Shown here: positions 1 to 11,535 of the stretch, in pieces
Layout of the letters: each line of letters opens with the position of its first letter
Numbering within the stretch: the first letter of the stretch is position 1
The notes under the pieces: generated by a model
Told to the model about the DNA's origin: nothing
Database searches by the model: none
What the model saw: the letters and a program-made list of their open reading frames with translations, nothing else
Source of the DNA: Rutidosis leptorrhynchoides
Lineage: Eukaryota > Streptophyta > Magnoliopsida > Asterales > Asteraceae
Direction of reading: 5' to 3'
Assembly (NCBI RefSeq): GCF_046630445.1
Contig: NC_092335.1
Span: 310,234,501 to 310,298,500, forward strand
Length of the DNA stretch: 64,000 bases
Made by a program: the position numbers and the translations under genes

Positions 1-329
1 TATGTTAACTTTCATTTTATTTAATATGAAATAAAAACGTGGAGTGTAAATAACTTAGATGTTGGATATCGACAAGTTAAGTAACTCGACATTTTTCATT
101 AAGATGATTTCATACATTTATTTAACCTTTGGACTTTATCCCATGCTTCACCAACAGACTGTAAAAACTTGAAACCTATTATGAATATATATAATTCTAA
201 TTTTCTAAAATGTTTTATGATATAATGATTTAAATTATTATTATATATATTTATACGCGTATTATACGTACATAGTTTTATACTTTTATTATACTTTAAC
301 TTTACCTTTACTTTACTTTTACTTTACTT

Positions 330-506
330 TAACTTTAATAATTCATATTTTAATAATTCACTTTAATAATTCACTTTAATAATTCATACTTTAATAATTC
401 ACTTTAATAATTCATACTTTAATAATTCACTTTAATAATTTATACTTTAATAATTCACTTTAATAATTCATACTTTAATAATTCACTTTAATAATTCAAA
501 AATCTA
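330..506 (+). repeat. AT-rich minisatellite inside LTR B
   Basis: Head-to-tail copies of the core TTTAATAATTCA, alternating with a version ending CATAC, so the higher-order period is about 28 bp. The same array with a different copy pattern is at about 62383-62545 in LTR C, so it is a family feature of the LTR. Confidence 0.8.
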
Positions 507-580
507 TTATAAATAGAATTCAATAGGTTTCATTATTTCATAGAAACTTGAAAATATATTTCTCTAAACTCTCTCAATCG

Positions 581-582
<2 letters not shown>

Positions 583-669
<87 letters not shown>
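583..669 (+). repeat. (AT)n microsatellite in LTR B
   Basis: Pure AT dinucleotide run of about 87 bp. The equivalent position in LTR C (62633-62702) also carries an AT run. Confidence 0.95.
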
Positions 670-671
<2 letters not shown>

Positions 672-2283
672 GCTCTGTATTATTTCAAGATATTATTAGT
701 ATACATAAAATATTACGACGGAGTGATGTCCGAGTGATTTTAAAATAGTTTTTTGAATGAGTCGAAGCTAAGGAAATTATGGGTTATAGCTATGGAGGTG
801 ATGGGTATGGTTCATGGGTATGCTCGTGAGGTCAATCTAGTGTTTATCATCTTCGTTGCGTCTACGTACTTTCCTGCAATATTGAATCTCAATATTGATA
901 CGTGAGCACTTATAATTTAACTTTTATATATCAATAGTGTATCCCTGACTAGTGCTCGAGTATATAGGATTATGCATGCTTGTACATTCGATATTATCCT
1001 TAGATAGGTTTGTTGAATCCTGAATTAGATACATATGCTACTGAGATAGGGTATATGATATGCATGTCATTGGAAAGCTAGCGAAAAATTAAGAACTTTT
1101 CATTTAGATATCGAATGGTTTCGATGAACGGATTAGAAGTTATAGTCAACTGAATTTTAGTGTTATTGTTAAAATGATTATTATTACTATCGTCGTTATT
1201 ATTTTAATAAAAATATCATTGTTATTATAAAATATCATTATTACTATTATGTTAGTATTATCATTTTATCATAATACTATTTTTAGTAAATATAAATATT
1301 GTTATAGAATAATAATAATTATTATTACAAAATAATACAACTTTTACTTATTATTATTATGATCAATATTATTTTATCAAATAAATAGGGGATACAAAGA
1401 TATTTTTCACCACGCGTAATATAATTACATTAATAATACTTACCACTATAGTTTTACGATATTAAGTGAACTTTATAAATTTTACTACTTAAGATATATA
1501 AAAGTATATTTTATCATATATAAACGTTAATATAAATTTTTATTAATAAATGACTTTTATTATTATAAAATCTAATAAATATATTTAAATATATAAAACG
1601 ACTATAGTTAAGTTATATAATAAACACGTATAAATTTTAGAAGTCATTTTGGGTCAAGTTGACTTTTGTTGACTTTTGCATATTAGTCTCGAGCATTAGG
1701 ATTGTGGTACACTATGACTTGACCAAAAATTGTTAGACAAATATTGACCAACATATAAATATATATAATTAATATAGGTTCGTGAATCCGAGGCCAACCT
1801 TGCACTTGTTAAATGACAGTATATGTATTTTTACTACGAAATACAGTATGGTGAGTTTCATTTGCTCCCTTTTATATATATTTTTGGGACTGAGAATATA
1901 TGCGCTGTTTTTATAAATGTTTTACGAAATAGGCACAAGTACTAAAACTAATTCTACGTGGGTTTAAACCAAAAATATACCCTTAGCTTGGTAACATTAA
2001 ACTACTTGTCTATGTACGGTAGGCGCGAATCCTAAAGATAGATGTATTGGGCCTGACAAACTCCATCCTGACTATGGGATGCTTTAGTACTTCGAGGTTA
2101 TTTTAAACACACCTGATCTGGTGTACTTCAGAGGGTAAAACATGAACGTTAAGGCTTGTTACCGAGTGCCTACAACTTATAGAATACTTTTATACACTTG
2201 CGAGTGTACATATATTTATAAACGGAAATCTTGTGGTCTATTAATATATTGAAATGATTGTTATGATAAACCTATGAACTCAC

Positions 2284-2297
2284 CAACCTTTTGGTTG
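2284..2297 (+). other. Conserved LTR hairpin
   Basis: CAACC-TTTT-GGTTG, a perfect 5-bp stem with a 4-base loop about 330 bp before the LTR end. The same hairpin occurs in the other Tekay-type LTRs here (33821, 42741, 49926). A stem-preserving variant is at 58584 in the minus-strand LTR. Confidence 0.6.
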
Positions 2298-2623
2298 ACA
2301 CTTTAAAGCATGTTTATTCTCAGGTATTAAAGAAATCTTCCGCTGTGTATTAGCTCATTTTAAGGATATTACTTGGAGTCATTCATGACATATTTTGAAA
2401 GACGTTGCATTCGAGTCATTGAGTTCATCAAGATTATTATTATGTAAATTATAGTTGGATGTATTATCAAATGGTGTGCATGCCGTCAACTTTCGTTGTA
2501 AAGAAAGTTTGTCTTTTAAAAACAAATGCAATGTTTGTAAAATGTATCATATAGAGGTCAAATACCTCGCGATGTAATCAACTATTGTGAATCATTTATA
2601 ATATATATGAACGGGTCCTTTCA

Positions 2624-3465
2624 CTCATCCCCCGAACTATAGCTGATAAATAATAACCCACACAATACGGTATACTTACAGCGCTTTGTGGGTCTCGAAT
2701 ACACATATGGTAAAAAAAATCCTGTTCATTTACTTTTTCCTTGTTCTTACCCCTTTGTGTAATCGAATTAGCTAAAAACCTATGAATCACTCTTAATTCA
2801 GCTCTATCTATGTCCAAATAAGAGTAATTTCCCCCTTTGAAACGGTGATGGCTTGTCATTTGACTCCACATACCGTGTGTATCAAAATTTTCATCTATCT
2901 TTCTACCGTTTAGTATCAACCCTCTACAATCAGCAGATGCTAACTCCTCAGGCGTATATATACGTAAAGCCTGAGCCATGTCTAGTAAAGACATGTGGCG
3001 CATCGAACCGCCTAACAAAAATCTAATAAAAGATCGATCGGTTAAACTAGTTACCCGATCATTCAACTCTATACTACACAATAATTCTTCACACCATACT
3101 TTATATACAGGTCTACGCATGGTGAATAAACGTACCCAGTCATTAAAAGTAGAATTACCATACCTCTGTACAAGTAATTCCCTAATTGGACCGGCCAATT
3201 CTACAGCATCTAAGGGTCCCCATTCTATGACCCTTGGTACCTCAACAACCTTAGAATGAAGTGTATGCAACCCCCTTTGATACTTTGGGTAATCTATCCA
3301 AAGTCTGTCAAATCTCAGGTTCGGATGCAAATCTTCCAAGTGCATATCAGAAAAGGTCATGACTGGATGAGGTATATCCTGCTTGTAGTAGTTATCCACC
3401 TCCTGTTGTTCCGCATTCTCAGCAGGAGCATTGCGGGCTTGGGATGAAGATTCACCCCTTTCAGT
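2624..3465 (-). CDS. Athila env-like protein, main exon (3'-truncated)
   Basis: A long minus-strand reading frame with no ATG at its start. It begins directly after a strong splice acceptor, TTTTGCAG at 3473-3466. Recognisable stretches include HPNLRFDRLWIDYP near the N-terminus and FRLGG-like and FFYHM-like positions further on, resembling the ATHILA ORF-1 / env-like proteins placed downstream of pol in this lineage. I see no convincing signal peptide or transmembrane segment in the visible part, so envelope function is only a family label. The 3' end is lost: from 2623 the frame runs into LTR B and stops at 2596. The frame is otherwise uninterrupted over 281 codons, unlike the broken pol of the same element. 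Confidence 0.7.
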
Positions 3466-5328
3466 CTGCAAAACACATCAAACACAAATTTTTTGTGCAT
3501 CCAAATATGCATTAGTGTCAGCAAAATCATCAATCAAAATAATTACAATGACATGATCAATTTATATCAAACTTAAGCTCATTTTCACATTTTTATCAAA
3601 TCTACACTTTTTCAAATAAGCATATACGAAAATGTTCGCCAAGTTCATAAGCATTCAGCTCAAATAACATATCAAAATAATCATTACTAGCAATTAAACA
3701 AGTTTCAAATGGCATTATCTTTCAAAAATCAAGTTCATGAATTTTAGACTTCAAAAAGTCCACTTTAATTCTCAAAATCATGTTTAGGCTCAAAGTTTGG
3801 ATCATTTAACTACCTAGACATGTTACACTACTTAATTTAGCAACAATTCATGACAAAAATCGGCCATAACCTGTTTATATCAAAAAGCTCCAAATTTGCT
3901 CAAGAACACAAACCCTAGATTACTCTAAATTTGAAGTTTAAGGTTTCTAATCATGTTAAACAGCATCAATCTAGGTTATACAAGCATAATACATAAACAA
4001 TTTAATCATAATTACACTAAAAAGCATCAAAATCAAATTGGGGAAAAAATTGCTCAAGAACACCAAATTTCGGATTAAATGGTGTTTAGGTGTAGAAATT
4101 TACCGTTTTTCTTGAGTAATTCCTATATAGCATCCTTCTCAACATGATTTTAGTAAAAGATTTGGTGATTAACGGTTAAAAATTGTGATTTTGGGGGTTT
4201 TTTCTCGGGTTTTTTCGTGGGTTTTCGCAGCTGTTCTTCGCAGTATGTTTTTGTGGGGAGTGAACTGATCTGTTTTTTTACGTTTTATTTTTTTCTGGGT
4301 TTTGCTCCCTCCGCGACTCGCGGAGATATCCCCTTCAAACTCCGCGAGTCGCGGAGTTTGGTATTTTTTATTTTTTTTTATAATCTTTAACTTATTAAAA
4401 CAATTAATTAATTAATTTTAAAATTTTGTTTCCCTTGTTATTTAGGACGAGGTCGTTTCGGATCGATGTCCTAGTCCGTCCTTCGACAAAATTTTAAAAT
4501 TTGTCTTTTTGTAGCGATTGTTTTAAAAGCTAAGATTTTTGGGTTTTTTTAATGTTTTTGGCATACTTTAATTCAATAAGATTAAAAATAATGATAATAA
4601 AAGTTCTCGTCCCTCCCTCGGGTAAAGCAATTTCGGTTCAAAGACCTAGTCTTCAACTTACGACGAATTTTAAAAATCATATTTTTAACTTAATGAGATA
4701 AAGTAAATTTTTGTTTTTAAATTCACACAATTTAAATATAAAATTCAAAATTAATATTAAAAATTCACACCAAACTTAAAATTTGAAATGCATAAAATTA
4801 AAATTTCATATTTTAAAAATTAAAAATTCACACCAAACTTAATTTAAAAATTTATAAATTCATATTATAAATTCATACCAAACTTATATTAATTTTTCAA
4901 ATATTTACAATTTTAAATATATTGTTTTTACAAAGTTTACAATATTAATTTAAGATTTAAATATTAATTTTAAAAACATGGTAAAAATAAAATTAAAAAT
5001 CTTTTTGGCTTTTTATCCCACTTTAATCAATCAAATATTATCAAAAATATGCGCCCCTCTTTTCGGTAAAGTAATTTCGGTTCCAAGACCTAATTTAACT
5101 CATGACGAATTTTTGAAATATTTTGGGTTGATTGATTAAAGATATTTATACCTTAAGAATAAACGTTAAATTTCGCAGTGATGTAATAAATTTTTGAATG
5201 ATATCAATAATTTCGGTCGCCAAACCTAATTTTATTCAATACCAATTTAATACTTTTTAGCGAACAAATTAGCGTTTATTATCAAAAGGTTAAAAATAAA
5301 AATAAAAATAAAAACTGTACAGACATAC
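3466..5328 (-). other. Predicted 1863-bp intron before the env-like exon
   Basis: The donor is CACAG/GTATGT with its first intron base at 5328. The acceptor is a pyrimidine-rich tract ending TTTTGCAG at 3466. Joining the two sites keeps a reading frame from an ATG at 5370 into the env-like frame. The interior is AT-rich and non-coding. It holds a pair of palindromes (4309-4325, 4340-4356) and three or four degenerate copies of a motif around TTTCGGTTC-AAGACCTA (near 4441, 4602, 5047, 5200). Confidence 0.65.
4309..4356. other. Paired GC-rich palindromes (Athila element)
   Basis: CTCCGCGACTCGCGGAG at 4309-4325 and CTCCGCGAGTCGCGGAG at 4340-4356, two 17-mers that are reverse complements of one another, each a near-perfect palindrome about its centre. 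Related pairs lie at 12561-12608 and 14454-14502 in the same element. Confidence 0.85.
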
Positions 5329-5370
5329 CTGTGAAATAGATTTCTTAGTTATATGATCTATCCCATTCAT
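5329..5370 (-). CDS. Predicted first exon of env-like ORF (14 codons)
   Basis: ATG at 5370-5368 opens a 14-codon frame ending exactly at the CAG of the donor site (5329). The next codon comes from the acceptor side at 3465 in phase 0. The exon overlaps the last codons of the zinc-knuckle ORF in a different frame. This would give the env-like ORF the ATG that its main exon lacks. The call rests on splice consensus and frame only; no transcript evidence is available. Confidence 0.55.
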
Positions 5371-5761
5371 AAGATAGTCGGTTTAATTGGTTTTCCATAG
5401 CTACATAGGCGTAACCTCGAGCATTCAGTGTCTTTTCTTCTAAACATATGAACGGTCCGTCTCTGCATAAAGTAACAAATTCGGTATTTGAATAGGTTTG
5501 ATTATTTGAACATTTACCTCCATGTGACCATTTTCCGCATTTGTGACATCGTTCTAGGTGTCGTGCTCTTCTTTTTGCTGCGGATTTTGATTTTCCTTTA
5601 CCAAATTGTAACTTATTATCTTCGCATCTGGATTCTTTTCTCACTCCGTCCATTCTTTCTCTGATTACTGATACTAATTCATTCGGTACTATGTCATTAT
5701 TTCGTTTAGTGATCAAAGCGTGTAGCATTAGACCATGGTTTAGTTCACAGGCAGTCTTCAT
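5345..5761 (-). CDS. Small zinc-knuckle protein downstream of pol (138 aa)
   Basis: Starts at ATG 5761 and ends 172 bp downstream of the pol stop (5933) in element order. It holds a lysine/arginine-rich stretch (about residues 75-90, KSAAKRRARH) directly followed by CHKCGKWSHGGKC, a C-X2-C-X4-H-X3-C knuckle that could bind single-stranded nucleic acid. The frame is complete and unbroken. It is not part of gag, which has its own knuckle near residue 372 of the gag-pol frame. I do not recognise a named family; an accessory nucleic-acid-binding protein of the retrotransposon is an inference. Confidence 0.6.
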   Translation of the reverse strand: MKTACELNHGLMLHALITKRNNDIVPNELVSVIRERMDGVRKESRCEDNKLQFGKGKSKSAAKRRARHLERCHKCGKWSHGGKCSNNQTYSNTEFVTLCRDGPFICLEEKTLNARGYAYVAMENQLNRLSYEWDRSYN

Positions 5762-5932
5762 TTTGTAAAAACCTAAAAAAATAAAAATTCAGAATGGGGG
5801 GAGAAGACTAGTTCTTTAGGGGCTGCTAGGGAAAGACCATTCGGGTTCCATTTTAAAGAACTACACGAAAACAGACAATCTAACTCTAACAGAAATACAT
5901 ATTATCCTTTAAATACTTGATTCTCCCCACAC

Positions 5933-6267
5933 TTAGTTAGCTGTGGTGTCGAAATTGTGATTAACTTCGTTGTCGACTTCCATCGGACCATGTATGTAAT
6001 GTTTAACTCTGTGACCATTAACTTTAAATTCAATCCCATTTGAATTTATTAATTCTATCGTTCCGTATGGGAAAACTCTTTTGACTATGAATGGTCCAGA
6101 CCATCTTGATTTCAATTTTCCAGGAAATAGCTTGAATCGTGAATTGAAAAGAAGAACTCTGTCTCCTTCTTTAAATTCTTTTGAACTTCTGATTCTTTTA
6201 TCATGCCATTTCTTCGTTCTTTCTTTATAGATTAATGAATTTTCGTATGCTTCATGTCTTAATTCTT
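5933..6267 (-). pseudogene. Athila pol, integrase C-terminal tail (after frameshift)
   Basis: This is the continuation of the integrase in another frame. From about 6280 the sequence reads on as the usual Gypsy integrase tail, with a KWHDKRI-like stretch and then WSGPFIVKRVFPYGTIEL at the C-terminus, up to TAA at 5933. The switch fits a one-base deletion in an A run near 6277. There is no chromodomain, as expected for Athila and unlike the Tekay pol end at 61332-61763. Confidence 0.75.
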
Positions 6268-7560
6268 CTAATTCATTAGTTGACTTAATCGTAAACGTCC
6301 GGCTTCATGTAAATCAAGATTACATGTCTTCAAAGCCCAAAATGCTTTGTGTTCAATTTCTACTGGAAGATGACATGCTTTTCCATAAACAAGTCTAAAA
6401 GGTGTGGTTCCAATTGGAGTTTTATAGGCTGTTCTAAAAGAACAGAGTGCATCCTCCAATTTAATGGACCATTCCTTCAGATTTGATCCTACGGTTTTCT
6501 CTAGAATACGTTTTAAAGCTCGGTTGGTATTTTCAACTTGTCCACTTGTTTGTAGATGATATGCGGTGGAGATTTTATGAGTTACTCCATATCTTTTAAG
6601 AACTTTCTCAAGTTGATTATTACAGAAATGAGTACCCCGATCACTTATTAAAGCTTTCGGTGTTCCAAACCTTGCAAAAAGACGTTTTAAAAAGTTGACT
6701 ACAACTCGTGCATCATTAGTTGGGAGAGCTTGTGCTTCCGCCCATTTAGATACATAATCAATGGCTACGAGTATATATAGATTATTATGAGATTTTGGAA
6801 ATGGACCCATAAAGTCAATACCCCAAATGTCAAATACTTCACATACTTGGATGACATTTTGTGGCATTTCATCACGTTGACTTATTTTTCCGGCCCTTTG
6901 ACAAGCATCACAGGATTTGCAAAGAAGGTGTGCATCTTTGTAAATTGTAGGCCAATAGAATCTAGCATCATAAACTTTTCTTGCTGTTAGTTGAGGCCCA
7001 TAATGCCCTCCAGTTGGTCCTGTGTGACAATGGTTTAATATTTTACTAGCTTCATCTCCAAATACACATCGGCGTATTATTCCATCGGGACAACTTTTAA
7101 ACAGATGTGGATCTTCCCAGAAATAGTGTTTTATATCACTGAAGAATTTCTTTCGTCTTTGGTACGATAATCCTTTTTCAAGGAATCCACAAACTAAGTA
7201 GTTTGCATAGTCTGCAAACCATGGAATTTCATTATAATCTATCTTCAATAGATATTCATCAGGAAAGTTGTCTTGTATGGCCGATTCATTTAGAACTTCT
7301 AACTCAGGATTTTCAAGACGAGAAAGATGATCAGCGGCGAGATTTTCTGCTCCTCTTTTATCTCGGATTTCAATATCAAACTCTTGTAAGAGTAAGATCC
7401 AACGGATTAATCTTGGTTTAGCATCTTGTTTTGAAAATAGGTATCTAAGAGCAGAATGGTCGGTATAGACCACCGTTTTTGCTAGAACGAGATATGATCG
7501 AAATTTGTCAAAAGCAAAGACAATAACAAGGAGTTCTTTTTCAGTAGTTGTATAGTTTGT
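6268..7560 (-). pseudogene. Athila pol, RNase H end and integrase
   Basis: Same frame as the upstream gag-pol segment, separated from it only by a TAA at 7563-7561. It begins with the end of RNase H ([12 protein letters not shown] near 7473). The integrase follows, with an HHCC zinc region (about 7050-6890, ending CKSCDACQ) and a catalytic core with all three acidic positions visible: [15 protein letters not shown] and SGQVENTN. It stops early at 6268 because of a frameshift. The codon at the TAA most likely read CAA before a single C-to-T change. The integrase core itself looks undamaged. Confidence 0.85.
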
Positions 7561-10500
7561 TTATGCTCCTTGTAACGTCTTACTAGCATAATATATAGGT
7601 TGAAATCGTTTTTCAATCCTTTGTCCTAAAACGGCTCCCATTGCAAAATCACTTGCATCGCACATTAGTTCAAATGGTAGATTCCAATTTGGTGTTATCA
7701 TGATCGGCGCATTAGTAAGTTTTTCTTTAAGAATATTAAAAGATTTGATACACTCATCTGAAAAGATGAATGGAGCATCCTTTTCTAGGAGTTTATTCAT
7801 AGGAGTGGCAATTTTTGAAAAATCTTTTATGAAACGTCGGTAAAAACCGGCATGCCCTAGAAACCTCCTAACTCCTCTAACATTGGTGGGATGTGGAACT
7901 TTAGCAATTACATCTACTTTTGCTCTATCCACTTCAATTCCTTCTTTTGAAATTTTATGTCCAAGAACGATGCCTTCTTTAACCATGAAATGACATTTCT
8001 CCCAATTAAGTACTAGATTTGATTGTTCGCATCTAAGAAGCATTCGTTCCAGATTAACTAGACATGATTCAAATGTATCACCGAAGACTGAAAATTCATC
8101 CATGAATACTTCCATGCATTCTTCTATCATGTCGTGAAAAATCGCCATCATACACCTTTGAAAGGTTGCAGGGGCGTTGCAAAGTCCAAATGGCATGCGT
8201 TTGTAAGCAAAAGTTCCATAAGGGCATGTGAATGTGGTTTTCTCTTGATCTTCGGGTGCTATTGGAATTTGAAAATATCCAGAAAATCCATCTAGAAAAC
8301 AATAGTAACTATTTCCGGCTAATCTTTCCAACATTTGATCTATGAAAGGTAAGGGAAAGTGATCTTTTCTGGTGGCGTCATTTAATTTTCTATAATCAAT
8401 ACATACACGCCATCCTGTTACAGTCCTAGTAGGAATAAGCTCATTTTTCTCATTTGTAATGACATTCATGCCACCCTTCTTAGGCACGCATTGAACTGGG
8501 CTTACCCATGGACTATCAGAAATTGGATAAATTAGACCTGCATCTAGCAGTTTAATAATCTCTTTCTTAACTACATCTTGCATATTAGGATTTAGTCTTC
8601 GTTGGCGTTGCACATACGTTTTATGACCTTCTTCTATAAGAATTTTATGTGTGCAATACGAAGGACTTATTCCTTTAATATCATGAATCTTCCATGCAAT
8701 GGCTGGTTTATGAGCTTTCAACACAGAAATGAGTTGTGATTTCTCATTTTCAGTAAGAGAAGATGATATTATTACAGGTAATTCAGATTCACCATGTAAA
8801 TAAGCGTATTCCAAATGGTTTGGAAGTGGCTTTAACTCTAATTTCGGAGGTTCTTCTATCGATGATTTGTATCGATATCTGTCTTCTTCTTTTAGCATTT
8901 GAATTTCTTCTGTTGTTGGTTCATATCCATTAGCTATTAGTGTAGCTAACATTTCAGCTTCATCAATTGGTTCATTACCTTCTCCTAAAGAGCATTCTCC
9001 TGTTCCTTGTAATTCTGGAAATTCTTCTAATAATTCTGCATGTGCATCTATAGTTTGAATATAATAACATGTATCATCTGCAGATTGTGGTTGTTGCATT
9101 GCTCTATCAACTGAAAAGGTAACACTCTCATCCTCTATACTTAGGGTCAATTTCTTACCGAACACGTCTATCATTGCTTTAGCCGTGTTTAAGAATGGTC
9201 TTCCTAATATGAGAGGAACTTGAGAATCTTCTTCCATGTCCAAAACAACAAAATCTACTGGAAATACTAAAGTACCAACTTTAACTAGCATGTTCTCCAT
9301 TATTCCTCTATGATATTTTATTGATCTATCGGCTAGTTGTATGCTTATTCTTGTTGGTTTCAATTCTGCAAGGTCTAGTTTAGCGTATAGTGAATACGGC
9401 ATTAGATTTATACTAGCACCTAAGTCTGCCAATGCTTCTATTGAACTAAGACTACCTAGAAAACATGGAATTGTGAAACTTCCTGGATCAGATAGTTTTT
9501 CTGGTATCTTATTCAACAGCACTGCTGAACAATTAGCATTCATAGTAACAGCCGAGAGTTCTTCCATTTTCTTTCTATTTGAAATTAGATCTTTTAGAAA
9601 TTTAGCATATCTAGGCATTCCTGAAATCACATCAATGAAAGGAAGATTTACATTTATTTGTTTAAACATATCCAAGAATTTGGATTGCTCGGCTTCAAGT
9701 TTCTCTTTCTTCATTTTACTCGGGTAAGGAAGTGGTGGTTGGTATGGTTTAACATAAGGTTTAGTCTTAACTGTGTTATCTTCATTAACCTTTTCAACTA
9801 CCGGTTCTTTTTCCTTATCTTGATCAGGTTGTGGTTCTTGTGGAGTAGGAATAGCTTCATCAGAAGTTACAGGTATTTCCGGTGGTTTAAGTGTTGTACC
9901 ACTTCTTGTGGTAATAGCTTTAGCTGTTTCATTCCTGGGGTTAGCATTTGTATCACTAGGTAGACTTCCCTGTTTTCTTTCACCTATTAACCTTGCTAGG
10001 TTACTTACTTCTTGTTCCAGATTTTGAATAGAAGCTTGTTGATTTCTAAATGCTTGAGCATTTTGTTCATTGGTTTGTTTTTGAGATGTGAAAAACTGCG
10101 TTTGAGTTTCAATTAGTTTTGTCATCATATCTTCTAAATTCGGCTTTTTATCATCGGTTTGTTGTGGTGGCTTGTTTTGAAAATTAGGTCTTTGCTGATT
10201 GTAAGTATTATTGGATACTTGTTGATTGCTAGGACCTTGTTGGTTGTTGTATGGAATATTTCGATTATAATTCTGGTTTTGATTGTAAATTGGTCTTGGC
10301 GGTTGATAATTATTCTGATAATTATTTCCAGGCCTTTGGTTTATGTATGAAATATTCTCTCTTTGTTCCATTGTTAATTCAATACTGAGACAATCTTTTG
10401 TCAAATGTGGTCCTCCACACTGCTCATAACTAATTCGTATTGAGTGAATATCTTTAGTCATCTTTTCCAGTCGTCTCTCCACAGCATCTATCTTTGCGGA

Positions 10501-11535
10501 AATGGAATCTAAGTCATGGCTAGAATCGGCTCTAGCTGCTTTAGATGTTCTAACGATATCTTTTTCTTGGTGCCACTCATGTGAGTGGGAAGCAGTATTA
10601 TCAATAATTTTGTAAGCATCAGTTTCGGTTTTCTTCATAATAGAACCACCAGCTGCTATATCTATGTCTTTCCTTGTAGTGATGTCGCATCCTTGGTAGA
10701 ATATTTGTAATATTTGACAGGTGTCTAAACCATGTTGCGGACATCCTCTTAACAACTTTCCATATCTAGTCCATGCCTCATATAGAGTTTCATTTGGTTT
10801 CTGTGTGAACGTAACAATTTCTGCTTGAAGTCTTACGGCTTTAGATGCCGGAAAGAATTGTTTAAGAAATTTGTCAACTAAAACGTCCCATGTATCGATC
10901 GCCCCTTCAGATAACGATTCCAACCAATCTTTGGCTTCTCCCTTTAAAGTCCAGGGAAATAACATGAGATATATCTGTTCATCCTCCACTTCTCGGATTT
11001 TAAATAGTGTGCAGATCCTATTAAAGGTACGTAGATGTTCATTTGGATCTTCCTTCGGCGCACCACTAAATTGGCATTGATTAGTCACCATGTGTAGAAT
11101 TTGTCCTCTGATTTCATAATCTGGCGCATTAATATATGGATGAGTAATTGCGTGACCTTGGCTAGTGCGTTTAGCTCTCATTCGGTCTTCCATACTTAAA
11201 GGTTCCAGATTCTCCATAATTGAATTTGTTGAATCGGAATCACTAGAGGATTCTGATTTAATGGTTCGTTCCTCAACAATCTCTGTTTGAATGATTGGTG
11301 GTTCCGGAGGAAAGTTTAGTGGTTCAGGATCTAGGAATCGTTCCTGAATATTCTCCGGATTCTCAATTGTGAGGTCGGGTTCAAAAAATGGATTATCGGA
11401 AATTTGAACTGAAGTATTTGGTCGACTGGATGACGATTCTAAAGAGAAATCAACGGTGGTTATATTTGCTAAATGTCTTGATCTAGTTACAGGTGGTGAA
11501 CGTACAAAAGGTGGTGAACGTCTTGCTCGGTGCAT
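7561..11535 (-). pseudogene. Athila gag-protease-RT-RNase H polyprotein (1324 codons, ends at premature stop)
   Basis: A retrotransposon gag domain spans about residues 130-290, with a knuckle near 372 where the expected first cysteine is tyrosine (YEQCGGPHLTKDC). A Q/N-rich linker is followed by the aspartic protease core DLGASINLMP near residue 703, then RT from about 960 to 1210. RT includes LDGFSGYFQIPIAPEDQ and the catalytic box, which reads FMDEF instead of FMDDF (Glu codon at 8095-8097), so reverse transcriptase is probably inactive. RNase H begins near 1290 (CDASDFAMGAVLG) and is cut by TAA at 7563-7561. Start chosen at ATG 11535, the first in frame. The element is non-autonomous as it stands. 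Confidence 0.88.

Larger units (their letters stand above)
1..2623 (+). repeat. Tekay/Del-type LTR (copy B), left end outside window
   Basis: The stretch 240-2021 is collinear with 62276-64000, so both are copies of one LTR family in the same orientation. The right end is intact and closes with ACGGGTCCTTTCA, the same terminus seen at 43102 and 50287. The bases after it do not contain a tRNA-Met primer site, so this is a solo LTR or the 3' LTR of an element lying to the left, not a 5' LTR. It interrupts the Athila env-like ORF at 2623/2624. If insertion was normal, the target duplication is CTCAT (2624-2628), whose partner lies outside the window. No coding capacity. The LTR class is inferred from the shared terminus with 58216-61296, which abuts a chromodomain pol end. 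Confidence 0.8.

Noticed and set aside
300..510. CRISPR-like regular repeats.
   Set aside because: Units are contiguous AT-rich minisatellite repeats without unique spacers, in a plant LTR.
9341..9963. Plus-strand ORFs of 101-128 codons opposite the Athila gag-pol.
   Set aside because: They are shadows of the well-supported minus-strand polyprotein.
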